In this document: positions 26,993 through 35,596 of the stretch, piece by piece | How positions within the stretch are numbered: position 1 is the first letter of the stretch | Layout of the letters: every line of letters starts with the position of its first letter | Source of the DNA: Rhodospirillales bacterium | GTDB taxonomy: Bacteria > Pseudomonadota > Alphaproteobacteria > ATCC43930 > CGMCC-115725 | Length of the DNA stretch: 48,607 bases | Assembly: GCA_028288725.1 (NCBI GenBank) | Contig: JAQGIC010000011.1 | Location: 1-48,607, forward strand | Reading direction: 5' to 3' | Made by a program: the position numbers and the translations under genes | The notes under the pieces: model-generated | Database searches by the model: none | Told to the model about the DNA's origin: nothing | The model's input: only the letters and a program-made list of their open reading frames with translations

Positions 26993-28129
26993 CTAGCATG
27001 GATCGGCGACCATTTGCAGGATCATGCGGGCGGAGGTTCGGGCGCCGTCCAGATCGACGGCAAGAGCGGGCGGCACTTGCGCCCGGTCGATCGCCCGAGC
27101 CAGGCGGACCGGGTCGAGCGCGTCGGCCTCGACCATCTGGGCCACGCCGGCTTCGGTCAGCAGGCGGGCGCGCAGCGTCTGTTCGGTTTCCGCGGCTTCG
27201 GCGAACGGCACCAGCACCATGGGCACACGGGCCTGCAGCAACTCGATCGCGGTATTGTAGCCGGCCTGGCTGATCGACAGGGCGGCCCGGGCGAACAGCG
27301 CCGGCAGGTCGGCGCGAAAGCGCTCGATCACGATGCCGGTATCGGCCTCGGCCGCGAGCGCGGCGAAATCCGCCTCGGGCAGATTGCGGCCGGTGATCAG
27401 CCGCCAGGGGGTGCGGGCGTAGCGCGTCAGCGGCCGGGCGACCAGGGCGGCGCGCAGCAGGGCCGCGCCGACGACACCGCCGCCGGCCGACACCACGACC
27501 TCGCCGGCGGGGGTGTCGCCGGTCGTTCGGGCCATCGCGGGGGCGACGAACCCGGTATAGGCGATGTGCGCCCGCAGTTGACCGGCCTCGGGCAGACTGC
27601 CCTCCAGCCGGATCAGCCGCGGGTCGGCATGGACCAGCACCCGGTCGTAATCCGCCAGGAAGCGCTCGACCATTGCCTGTCGCTTGGCCGGATCCGGCTT
27701 GGCGACCAGAATATCACGGATCGAAGCGACCAGGACCGGGCGCGGCCGGGCCGACCGGATCGCGTCGATCAACGGCTCCAGTTCGAAGCGCAGCGCGCGG
27801 CGGCCGAACGGATAGGTCTCGGTCATCACCAGGTCGGGCCGGCTTCGGGCGAAAGCGTCGAGCACCAGCTGCCGACGCGCCGCGCGTATCGCCTCGTCGA
27901 GGGGCCGGTCGTCCGGCCCGACCAGCGTCCGGAAGCTGGCGTCGGTCGCTTTCAGCGGCGGCAATTGCACGAGCTCGCCCCCGTCCAGCCGGAAATCCGG
28001 CAGCGGCATGCCGCCGGTGACCAGCGTCACGGCGGCGCCCTCGGCGATCAGCGCGCGGGCGACGAGGGCGGCCCGCTGCAGGTGGCCGGTGCCCAGCAGA
28101 TGCTGGACATGGATGAGGATGCGGCTCAC
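26993..28129 (-). CDS. MurG-like (GT28-type) glycosyltransferase
   Basis: A 378-residue GT-B-fold enzyme; the start is GTG 28129, which overlaps the phosphatase stop as GTGA. The N-terminus RILIHVQHLLGTGHLQRAALVA is the glycine-rich acceptor loop, and SISQAGYNTAIELLQARVPMVLVPF and E-x-E-Q near the C-terminus match the UDP-sugar-binding part of the MurG and SpsG families. VVVSAGGGVVG is the hinge glycine loop. It shares the G-x-G-H-L-x-R signature with the gene at 31051, so the two may be paralogues acting on related acceptors. No membrane anchor. Confidence 0.88.
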   Translation of the reverse strand: MSRILIHVQHLLGTGHLQRAALVARALIAEGAAVTLVTGGMPLPDFRLDGGELVQLPPLKATDASFRTLVGPDDRPLDEAIRAARRQLVLDAFARSRPDLVMTETYPFGRRALRFELEPLIDAIRSARPRPVLVASIRDILVAKPDPAKRQAMVERFLADYDRVLVHADPRLIRLEGSLPEAGQLRAHIAYTGFVAPAMARTTGDTPAGEVVVSAGGGVVGAALLRAALVARPLTRYARTPWRLITGRNLPEADFAALAAEADTGIVIERFRADLPALFARAALSISQAGYNTAIELLQARVPMVLVPFAEAAETEQTLRARLLTEAGVAQMVEADALDPVRLARAIDRAQVPPALAVDLDGARTSARMILQMVADPC

Positions 28130-28710
28130 CGGCCCAGCGCCAGGTTCGCCCGGACCAGGCGCGGTATGCCGCCGGGATCGAGTTCGAACAGGTGCAGCGT
28201 CGCCGGCCGTAGCGCGACCGGCGGTTTGCCCAGCATGTCCCAGCCGGTCGCGAGCGCCAGCAGCGCGCGCAGCACGCCCTTGTGCGTCACGGCGCCGGTC
28301 GGCTGCCCCTCGGCCGCCAGCCGGGCGAGCAGCGGCAGCAGACGCGCCTGAACCGAGCGGGGGCTCTCGCCGCCGGGCGGTGTCAGATCCAGCCCGCGCG
28401 CCTCCATTTCGCGCATGCCGATCGGATCGGCCGCGCGCAGGTCGCTCAGCGTGCGGCCTTCCCAGTCGCCCCAGGCCATTTCGATCAGGGCCGGCTCGGT
28501 GACCGCCGTGAGCAACAGGCATTCCGCCGTCTCGATCGCGCGGTGGAGCGGGCTCGCCAGCCAGCGGAGCCCCACGGCCTCGTCCGGCAGCGACCAGTGA
28601 TTGGCCGCGGCCCGGCCGCGCTGGCTGAGCGACGGATCGCATCGGCCCTGCAGTCGTCCGGCCTCGTTCCAAGCGGTCGGTGCGTGCCGCAGCACGGCGA
28701 AGACGGTCAT
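28126..28710 (-). CDS. Histidine phosphatase family protein
   Basis: A 194-residue member of the phosphoglycerate-mutase-like superfamily. The catalytic motif is LRHAPTAWN (Arg8, His9; RHG in most members is RHA here), followed by the acidic proton donor region EMAWGDWEGRTL and the second His in VTHKGVLRAL. The length fits small broad-specificity sugar-phosphate or nucleotide phosphatases. It is coupled to glycosyltransferase genes on both sides (GTGA and ATGA), so it may dephosphorylate a sugar phosphate or lipid-linked intermediate of the glycan pathway. Confidence 0.92.
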   Translation of the reverse strand: MTVFAVLRHAPTAWNEAGRLQGRCDPSLSQRGRAAANHWSLPDEAVGLRWLASPLHRAIETAECLLLTAVTEPALIEMAWGDWEGRTLSDLRAADPIGMREMEARGLDLTPPGGESPRSVQARLLPLLARLAAEGQPTGAVTHKGVLRALLALATGWDMLGKPPVALRPATLHLFELDPGGIPRLVRANLALGR

Positions 28711-29816
28711 GCCAGGCTCCGCAGAATGGTGTCGAGCCGCCGGGCGGCGGCCGGCAGGCCATGGGTGCGCGCGATATAATCGGCGGCTGCACGGCCCATG
28801 GTCCGGCGGCGATCCGGATCGTCCAGCAGGCTCGCGACCGCATCGGCCAGCGCCGCCGCATCGCCGTCGGGCGTCAGCAGGCCGGTTTCGCCGTCGACCA
28901 CGATCGACGGCACCCCGCCGACCCGGCCGGCGACCACGGGCAAGCCGGCCGCTTCCGCTTCCAGCAGCGCCATGCCCCAGGCCTCGCGCACCGCCGGCCA
29001 GACCAGCAGATCGGCGGCGGCGACCGGTTCGGCGATCCGGTCAAGCGCCCCCAGCCAGCGCACGCGTCGGCCGAGCGGGGCCAATGCCTCGACCACGGCG
29101 CCGCGCGCGCTGCCGTCGCCGACCACCAGCAACCGCCAGGGCCGGTCCGCCAGCCGGGCCAACGCCTGCCCGAGCAGGCGGTACGAGGCCAGCTTGTCGC
29201 CCGGCCGCATCATGGCGACCGTGATCAGCCAGGGCACGTCCGGATCGATGTCATGGGCCCGGGCGAGCGCGCTCCGGATCCGGTCGCGGCCGGCGCGCGC
29301 GGCCTCGAACGGTGCCGTATCCAGGAAAGCGGGTAGGGCGTGGTAGCGGTCCGGGTCCGCCAGCAGCGGCCGCACGCAGGCGGCATCGGCCGGATTCAGG
29401 CCAATGACCGCGTCGGCGCGGGCGACGGCCGCGGCGACGGCGGCATGACCGGCGGCCCAGGGCCCGTCCGCCTGCTTGGGCGCGAACGACGCCTCGGCCA
29501 CGACATAGGGAATGCCCAGCCGGTCGGCGACGGCCGGGCCGATCAGGTCCGGCGCCTTGTGATACAGGTGATAGGTGAACCAGAGATCCGGCGACGCCGC
29601 GCGCGGGATCCGGTCGGCCAATCGGCGGCCGAGCGTCGCCAGGCGGGCCTGGCGGGCCGGATCGCCGGCGCCGTCGCGGCTGCGGAACCGGCTCATGATC
29701 CGGATTTCATGGCCGCCCAGGCGCAGCGCGTCGATCAGCAGCCGCGCCATCAGCCGATCGCCCGAGGGGACCGGATGATCGGGCGGCTTCAGCGGCGCGT
29801 AGAAGCCGACGCGCAT
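28707..29816 (-). CDS. GT4-family glycosyltransferase
   Basis: A 369-residue GT-B enzyme from ATG 29816. Its N-terminus is MRVGFYAPLKPPDHPVPSGDR, typical of GT4. The C-terminal donor domain has WLITVAMMRPGDKLASYRLL, VWPAVREAWGMALLEAEAAGLPVVAG (E-x7-E) and GGVPSIVVDGETGLLTPDGD. The reading frame overlaps the previous glycosyltransferase gene by 28 bases. A longer upstream open stretch in the same frame lies inside that gene and is not part of this one. The donor and acceptor are unknown. Confidence 0.93.
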   Translation of the reverse strand: MRVGFYAPLKPPDHPVPSGDRLMARLLIDALRLGGHEIRIMSRFRSRDGAGDPARQARLATLGRRLADRIPRAASPDLWFTYHLYHKAPDLIGPAVADRLGIPYVVAEASFAPKQADGPWAAGHAAVAAAVARADAVIGLNPADAACVRPLLADPDRYHALPAFLDTAPFEAARAGRDRIRSALARAHDIDPDVPWLITVAMMRPGDKLASYRLLGQALARLADRPWRLLVVGDGSARGAVVEALAPLGRRVRWLGALDRIAEPVAAADLLVWPAVREAWGMALLEAEAAGLPVVAGRVGGVPSIVVDGETGLLTPDGDAAALADAVASLLDDPDRRRTMGRAAADYIARTHGLPAAARRLDTILRSLA

Positions 29817-31054
29817 ATCGTCTCGTCCATTACGCCGCCGCCCAGCAAGTGGGCCAGCCGATCGATGGTCGCCTGAAAGCCGAACCGCTCGCGCACCCGG
29901 GCGGCGCCGGCCGTGCCCAGGCGAGCGCGCAGGGTGGGGCTGGAAATCAGACGATCGAGCGCCGCGGCCAGCCCGGCGACATCGCCGGATTCGGCCAGCA
30001 GGCCTGTGCGCTCGTGCTCGATCAGTTCGGGGATCGCCGCTGCCCGCGTGGCGAGGCAGGCGAGCCGCTGGCTCTGCGCCTCCATCAGCACGTTGGGCAG
30101 GCCGTCGCGATCGCCGTCCGCGGCGATCCGGCTCGCCAGCACGAACAGGTCGGCGTCGCGATAGGCGGTCAGCACCGCCTCCTGGGCGGCGGCGTCGCGC
30201 CATTCGATCCGGTCGGCGAGACCCCGCGCCGCCGCCCGAGCCCGCAGCGCGGCCCCGTCGGTGCCGCCGCCGATATGGACGAAGCGCCAATGCCGGCCCG
30301 CCGGCAGCAGGGCCAGCGCGTCGAGCAGGTCCGGATAGCCCTTCTTTGCGACCGCGCGGCCGACCGACAGCAGCCGGACCGGCCGGGCCGGGTCGCTGCC
30401 GTCGCGCATCTCGACCGCGACCGCCACCGCCGGAAAGCGCCTGAAATCGAGCCCGTGATAGCCCAGCAGGACCGGCTTGCCCGGCGGGCTCAACGCGGCC
30501 AGATGGTCGCGGCCGACCTCGGTACAGGTGACCGCCCACGCGCAATCCGCCAGTTTCTCGCGCTTTTCCCAGGCGGGCGAGGTCCAGATGTCCTTGGCAT
30601 GGGCCGAGACCGCCCAGGGCAGGCCGCTCAGCCGGGCCGCATAGCGCGCGACCGAGGCCGGCGTATGCAGGAAATGGGCATAGAGCATGTCGATCCCGGC
30701 CGGCAACTCGGCGGCCAGCACCAGCGCCTGACCCCAGCGCCGCAAGCGGTTTCGCGTCGGATCCCGGCGGAGATCCTTGAGGAACAGCGCGCGGGCGGCC
30801 GGATAGGCCGGCAGCCGGCGCACCCGGCGCCAGGCCCGCCAGACGCGCAGCGGCGCCTCGTGCAGATATTCGGGCAGATATGTCACCGGTGCCGCGATCT
30901 CGCGATGGATCGGATGGACCGCCTTGTCGGTCGGCCGCCGGAGCGAAATCAGGTCCAGCGTCAGCCCGGCCTGTTCCAACGCCCGGATTTCCTGGGCGAT
31001 GAAGGTCTCGCTCAGTCGTGGATAGCCTTTGACGACGATGGCGATTCGTCTCAT
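29789..31054 (-). CDS. GT4-family glycosyltransferase
   Basis: A 421-residue GT-B enzyme starting MRRIAIVVKGYPRLSETFIAQEIRALEQAG, the N-terminus common in exopolysaccharide GT4 enzymes. Key parts: YAHFLHTPASVARYAARL, RLLSVGRAVAKKGYPDLLDAL, FVLASRIAADGDRDGLPNVLMEAQSQ (donor-binding E) and IPELIEHERTGLLAESGD. ATG 31054 overlaps the stop of the previous gene (ATGA). It is the second gene of the long minus-strand chain. Confidence 0.94.
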   Translation of the reverse strand: MRRIAIVVKGYPRLSETFIAQEIRALEQAGLTLDLISLRRPTDKAVHPIHREIAAPVTYLPEYLHEAPLRVWRAWRRVRRLPAYPAARALFLKDLRRDPTRNRLRRWGQALVLAAELPAGIDMLYAHFLHTPASVARYAARLSGLPWAVSAHAKDIWTSPAWEKREKLADCAWAVTCTEVGRDHLAALSPPGKPVLLGYHGLDFRRFPAVAVAVEMRDGSDPARPVRLLSVGRAVAKKGYPDLLDALALLPAGRHWRFVHIGGGTDGAALRARAAARGLADRIEWRDAAAQEAVLTAYRDADLFVLASRIAADGDRDGLPNVLMEAQSQRLACLATRAAAIPELIEHERTGLLAESGDVAGLAAALDRLISSPTLRARLGTAGAARVRERFGFQATIDRLAHLLGGGVMDETICASASTRR

Positions 31055-32286
31055 GCGGACGGGCGACCGTGCCGGCGTGCCGGCTGGCTCGGCCGAATCG
31101 CGGTCGGCTGATCGATCAGACCGAGCGCCAGGCGGTTGACCTGGTCGAGCCCGTCCAGCAACCCGTCCACATGGCGCGCCGACGGCACCGGCTGATCCGG
31201 CAGGCGGCGCAGCGCGTCGATCATCGCGTGGGGGCTGCGGATCTCGTCATTTTCCAGCATGCGGGCCAGCCCCAGCTGCTGCGCCCGTTCCGCGCGCAGG
31301 AACTGCTCCAGCCGCGGCACGGTCCGGGGCACGATCAGCGCCTTCTTATCGAACGACAGGATCTCGCAGAACGTATTGTAGCCGCCCATGGCAACGACGC
31401 CGGCGGCGCCCTGGACCAGCCGTTCCAGCTTGGCGTCGAACGTGATGGCCGATAGCCGTGGGTTGGATGCGATTCGGGCGGCGAAGGCGGTCTGGCGCTC
31501 GGCCGACATGAACGGCCCGAACACCAGTAGGGCCGGCCAGGGCAGATCGTCGGTCGTCTCGTAGGCCTGGATGACCCAATCGACCATGGTTTCGCCGTCG
31601 CCGCCGCCGCCCGGCGTCACCAGCAGATAGGGCTCGTCGAACGGGGCCGCGATGCCGGCGTCGGCGAGCGTCGGCGCGCTGCGCTTCAGATAGCCGGTAT
31701 AGCGCATCTTGGCGCGGACCGACGCCGGCACGGGCAACCCTTCCAGCGGATCGCAGATTTCGGGCAGGCCATAGACCCAGATCTGCTCGTAGAGTTCTTC
31801 CAAGGCCGGCATGACATGCTTGCGCTGCCATTCCTCTTCGAGCTGTCCCGGCTCGTCCATGATGTCGCGCAGGCCCAGGACCGACGGCACGCCCCGGTCG
31901 CGCATCAACTCGAGCGTCGGCCGCACCTCGCCGCGCAATCCCAGCGGTTCCTTGTCGACGATGAACAGGTCGGGGTCGAAGATCGACGCGGTATGGCGCA
32001 TGATCGACGCGCGCATCTCCAGCGTCTCTTCGATTGCGAACGGCAGGTTGAGCGAGGTATAGGCGCCGTTCCTGAGCTTGATCACCCCCGGAACCCGGAC
32101 GAAATCGACCCGGGTGCGGAAATCGAAGCTTCCAATGATCGGTGAACCCGATAGGATCAGGACTGAAAGACGCGGATCCGCGTCAACCAGTGCATGCGCG
32201 ATTGTCCTGCAGCGCCTCAGATGGCCGAGGCCCATGCTATCGTGGCTGTAGATCAGGACGCGCTTATGTGGGCGTGGAGACAACAT
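31051..32286 (-). CDS. GT28-like glycosyltransferase, first gene of the glycan chain
   Basis: About 411 residues. I choose ATG 32286, because the conserved part starts MLSPRPHKRVLIYSHDSMGLGHLRRC; further upstream in-frame ATGs (32355) run into the divergent ABC gene. G-L-G-H-L-R-R resembles the acceptor loop of MurG/SpsG-type GT-B enzymes. GVVAMGGYNTFCEILSFDKKALIVPR is the nucleotide-sugar-binding region. TPGGGGDGETMVDW is the hinge loop. It is similar in plan to the gene at 26993. No ribosome site is obvious at this start. It is divergent from the ABC protein gene by 72 bases, a shared promoter region. Confidence 0.88.
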   Translation of the reverse strand: MLSPRPHKRVLIYSHDSMGLGHLRRCRTIAHALVDADPRLSVLILSGSPIIGSFDFRTRVDFVRVPGVIKLRNGAYTSLNLPFAIEETLEMRASIMRHTASIFDPDLFIVDKEPLGLRGEVRPTLELMRDRGVPSVLGLRDIMDEPGQLEEEWQRKHVMPALEELYEQIWVYGLPEICDPLEGLPVPASVRAKMRYTGYLKRSAPTLADAGIAAPFDEPYLLVTPGGGGDGETMVDWVIQAYETTDDLPWPALLVFGPFMSAERQTAFAARIASNPRLSAITFDAKLERLVQGAAGVVAMGGYNTFCEILSFDKKALIVPRTVPRLEQFLRAERAQQLGLARMLENDEIRSPHAMIDALRRLPDQPVPSARHVDGLLDGLDQVNRLALGLIDQPTAIRPSQPARRHGRPSA

Positions 32287-32358
32287 CGTGACCGTCGGGA
32301 CAGCTTCGGCGGGCAAGCGACCATCGCATAGCTCAGGCCGCCCGGATACCAGCATTTC

Positions 32359-35100
32359 ATGACGGACCAGCCCGCCACGATCGAACAAGTTTCCGAACCG
32401 CGTCTCGTGGAGGCCGCGGCATCGACGACGATCGGGCCCGTTCCCGCCTCGCAGCCGATGGAAAAATCCATCTATGGATTCATCCTACGGCACAGCCTGA
32501 AAGACCAGCTTTTCGTTGTCGGTCTCACGGCCGTCTCGCTGCCCTTCTACTATCTTTCGCTCGATCTGCCCAAGACGATCGTCAATGCGATCAACGGCAA
32601 GGGCCTGCGCGAGACGATCGACGGCGTCCATCTGACCCAGACCGGATATCTGTCGCTGCTGTGTGCCGCCTTCCTGGCGCTGGTGTTCGTGAACGGCGGC
32701 TTCAAATATTGGATCAACGTGCTGAAGGGCCGTCTGGGCGAGCGGATGCTGCGGCGGCTTCGCTTCGAGCTCTATCACCGGATCCTCCGCTTTCCCCTGC
32801 TGCAGTTCCGCCGCACCTCGCCGGGCGAACTCATTCCGATGATCACGTCCGAGGTCGAACCGTTGGGCGGCTTCATCGGCGACGCCTTCGCGTTGCCGGC
32901 CCAGCAGGGCGGCACGCTGTTGACGGCGATCTTCTTTCTGTTCGTGCAGGACCCGGTGCTGGGGGCGGCTGCGGTGGCGCTCTATCCGCTGCAGGGCTAC
33001 GTCATCCCCAAGTTGCAGCGCAAGGTCAACCAGCTGGGCAAGCAGCGGGTGCGCACCATCCGGACGCTGGCCGACCGGGTCGGCGAATCGGTCGGCGGCA
33101 TCCAGGAGATCCATGCCAACGATTCGGCGCGCCTGCAGCTGGCCGACTTCGCCGAGCGGCTGGGCCGCATCTACGAGATCCGGTTCGAGATCTATCAGCG
33201 CAAGTTCTTCGTCAAATTCCTCAACAACATGATCAACCAGCTGACGCCCTTCTTTTTCTACTCGATCGGCGGCTATCTGGTGATCCGCGGGCAGCTCTCG
33301 TTCGGCTCGCTCGTGGCGGTGCTGTCGGCCTACAAGGATCTGGCGGCGCCCTGGAAGGAGCTGCTGGATTTCTATCAGACCAAGGAAGATTGCCGCATCA
33401 AGTACGAGCAGGTCGTCGAGCAGTTCCAGCCGCCGGGCCTGATCGACCGAAGCCTGCAGCTGGCCGAGCCGGACAATGTCCCGCATCTCGGCGGCGAAAT
33501 CGCCGTCAGCAAATTGATCTACAGCGAGGACGACCGGGCGCATATTCTCAACGGCGTCACCGCGTCCTTGCCGTTCGGCCCCCATATCGCGATCGTCGGC
33601 AGCGGCTCTTCGGGCAAGAGCGAATTCGCCATGCTGCTGGCGCGACTGCTGGTGCCGAGCGCGGGGCGCATCATGATCGGCGGCCAGGACCTGAACCAGA
33701 TGCCCTATGCGGTCACCGGCCGGCGCATTGCTTATGTCGCCGCCGCCGCCGGGCTGTTCGCGGCCAGCATCCGGGAAAACCTGCTGTTCGGGCTCAAGCA
33801 TCGGCCGGTCGTCCCGCCGACCTACGACGCGGCGACGGCGAAGCGCCGGCACAAGATGCTGGTCGAGGCCCGCCGGGCGGGCAACAGCGACTTCGACATG
33901 CAGGCCGACTGGATCGACTATGGCCGGGCCGAGATCGATGATTCGGCGGCGATGACCCGGCGTCTCCTGGAGATGGTCGAGTTCGTCGGCATGGAGGACG
34001 ATATCTATCATCTGGGCCTGCGCGGCCGGCTCGATGTCAAGCGCCGGGCTGAGGCGGCGGAAGGCTTCGTCGCGGCCCGCAAGGCGCTGGCCGAACTCCT
34101 GGTCGAAGCCGGCATGGCGCATCTGGTCGAGCGGTTCGAGGTCGACCGCTACAACACCAATCTCACCTTCAGCGACAATCTGCTGTTCGGCACGCCGGTC
34201 GACGACACCTTCGCGCCGGCCCGCCTGGCGTCGAACCCTTATGTGCTGCAGGTGCTGGACAAGGTCGGCCTGACCGACGACCTGATCCGGTCCGGCCTCA
34301 AGGTCGCCGAAACCATGCTCGAACTGTTCGCCGACCTGGCGCCGGGCCACGAGTTCTTCGACCAGTTCAGCTTCATTGCCTATGACGAGCTGCCGGATTA
34401 CCGGGCGATCCTCAATCGGGCTTCGGCCGGCATCGAGCGGCTGAAGGCGGCGGACCGCACGCGGCTGATCGCCCTGCCGTTCCGCCTGATCGAAACGCGC
34501 CATCGTCTGGGCCTGATCGACGACAGCCTCCGCCGCCGCATCGTCGAGGCCCGCCAGGTGTTCCGCGACGACCTGCCCGAGGCCCTGCGCTCCAAGATCG
34601 AATTCTTCGACCCGGAGCGCTATAATGAGGCGTCGTCGATTTTGGAAAATGTCCTGTTCGGCTCGATCGCGTTCGATGCGGCGCAAGGATCGTCCCGGGT
34701 TCAGGAATTGGTGACCCAGGTGCTGGACCGCATGGACCTGTGTCCGGTCGTGAGCGAGGTCGGGCTCGACTACCAGGTCGGCAGCGCCGGATCGCGCCTG
34801 ACCGTGACGCAACGCCAGAAGCTGGCGATCGCGCGCGCGGTCATCAAGCGCCCGGATCTGCTGATCCTGAACGAGGCGGTGGCGGCGCTCGATCCGGCCG
34901 CCCAGCAGCAGATCCTGACGGCGCTGCGCGAGCATTGCCAGGGCATGGCGATGATTGTCGTCCTGCAGCGCGCGCGCTTCGCCCGGCATTTCGATCATGT
35001 CGTGGTGATGGAACAGGGCCGGTTGATCGAACAGGGCAGCTTTGCCGAACTCGACCATCCCGAATCTTCGATGACGCAGTTGATTGAGGCCGAAACATGA
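32359..35100 (+). CDS. Atypical ABC exporter-like protein with large insertion in the ATPase domain
   Basis: A 913-residue protein. Residues about 40-350 form a type I exporter membrane domain (LFVVGLTAVSLPFYYLSL; LLCAAFLALVFVNGGF; coupling region RRTSPGELIPM; PFFFYSIGGYLVIRG). The nucleotide-binding domain has Walker A GSGSSGKS (414-421), but the Q-loop Gln is replaced (YVAAAAGLF, 459-467), and about 340 residues, not the usual ~60, separate it from the signature, which reads LTVTQ (814-818). Walker B is LLILNEA, Asn838 replacing the Mg-binding Asp; the H-loop His is Gln870. The insert contains repeats of the motif ENLLFG (473-478; DNLLFG 606-611; ENVLFG 763-768). ATP hydrolysis may be weak or absent. 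It is coupled to a cyclic-nucleotide-binding protein gene (ATGA). Confidence 0.9.
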   Translation: MTDQPATIEQVSEPRLVEAAASTTIGPVPASQPMEKSIYGFILRHSLKDQLFVVGLTAVSLPFYYLSLDLPKTIVNAINGKGLRETIDGVHLTQTGYLSLLCAAFLALVFVNGGFKYWINVLKGRLGERMLRRLRFELYHRILRFPLLQFRRTSPGELIPMITSEVEPLGGFIGDAFALPAQQGGTLLTAIFFLFVQDPVLGAAAVALYPLQGYVIPKLQRKVNQLGKQRVRTIRTLADRVGESVGGIQEIHANDSARLQLADFAERLGRIYEIRFEIYQRKFFVKFLNNMINQLTPFFFYSIGGYLVIRGQLSFGSLVAVLSAYKDLAAPWKELLDFYQTKEDCRIKYEQVVEQFQPPGLIDRSLQLAEPDNVPHLGGEIAVSKLIYSEDDRAHILNGVTASLPFGPHIAIVGSGSSGKSEFAMLLARLLVPSAGRIMIGGQDLNQMPYAVTGRRIAYVAAAAGLFAASIRENLLFGLKHRPVVPPTYDAATAKRRHKMLVEARRAGNSDFDMQADWIDYGRAEIDDSAAMTRRLLEMVEFVGMEDDIYHLGLRGRLDVKRRAEAAEGFVAARKALAELLVEAGMAHLVERFEVDRYNTNLTFSDNLLFGTPVDDTFAPARLASNPYVLQVLDKVGLTDDLIRSGLKVAETMLELFADLAPGHEFFDQFSFIAYDELPDYRAILNRASAGIERLKAADRTRLIALPFRLIETRHRLGLIDDSLRRRIVEARQVFRDDLPEALRSKIEFFDPERYNEASSILENVLFGSIAFDAAQGSSRVQELVTQVLDRMDLCPVVSEVGLDYQVGSAGSRLTVTQRQKLAIARAVIKRPDLLILNEAVAALDPAAQQQILTALREHCQGMAMIVVLQRARFARHFDHVVVMEQGRLIEQGSFAELDHPESSMTQLIEAET

Positions 35101-35591
35101 GTCTGCTGGAAGAGGTCGAACTGCTACGCCGGGTCCCCCTGTTCGCCGATATCGAGCCGGCGAAGCTGAAGCTGATTGCTTTCACCAGCGAGCGCGTGAC
35201 CTTCGACCCGGATGAATATGTGTTTCACCAGGGCGACATGGGCGACGCCGCCTACATCATCATGGAAGGCGATGCCGACGTGCTGATCGACGGGCCGGGC
35301 GGGGCGCGGGCCGTCGCCCGGGTCGGGCGCAACGAATTCATCGGCGAGATCGCCATTCTGTGCGACGTGCCCCGCACCGCCTCGATCCGCGCCCGCTCGC
35401 GGGTCGTGACGCTGCGCATCTCGAAGGACCTGTTCTTCCGGCTGCTGACCGATTTTCCCAAGATGTCGGTCACCATCATGCGGGTGATCGCGCAGCGCCT
35501 GGAAAACACGACCGCCCAGCTGCGCCGGGTTCTGGCCGAGGCCCAGCTGGCCGAAGCCGAGATCGCCAAAGCCCATTCGGCCGAAGGCTGA
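35097..35591 (+). CDS. Cyclic-nucleotide-binding domain protein
   Basis: A 164-residue protein with a single cNMP-binding domain (residues about 10-130). The phosphate-binding cassette is FIGEIAILCDVPRTASIRA with Gly83-Glu84 (ribose contact) and Arg93-Thr-Ala, matching cAMP/cGMP-binding proteins. No DNA-binding helix-turn-helix follows: the C-terminal 40 residues form a helix rich in Ala, Glu and Leu. So it is not a CRP-type regulator, but a stand-alone sensor. Its ATG overlaps the ABC stop (ATGA), which suggests that it controls that transporter. The same layout was not otherwise seen in the window. Confidence 0.92.
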   Translation: MSLLEEVELLRRVPLFADIEPAKLKLIAFTSERVTFDPDEYVFHQGDMGDAAYIIMEGDADVLIDGPGGARAVARVGRNEFIGEIAILCDVPRTASIRARSRVVTLRISKDLFFRLLTDFPKMSVTIMRVIAQRLENTTAQLRRVLAEAQLAEAEIAKAHSAEG

Positions 35592-35596
35592 GGGCC

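Noticed and set aside
32485-35058. 857-codon open frame on the minus strand
   Set aside because: It is entirely antisense to the ABC protein gene, with Gln/Arg/Asp-rich low-complexity translation and no domain; long antisense frames are expected in such GC-rich DNA.
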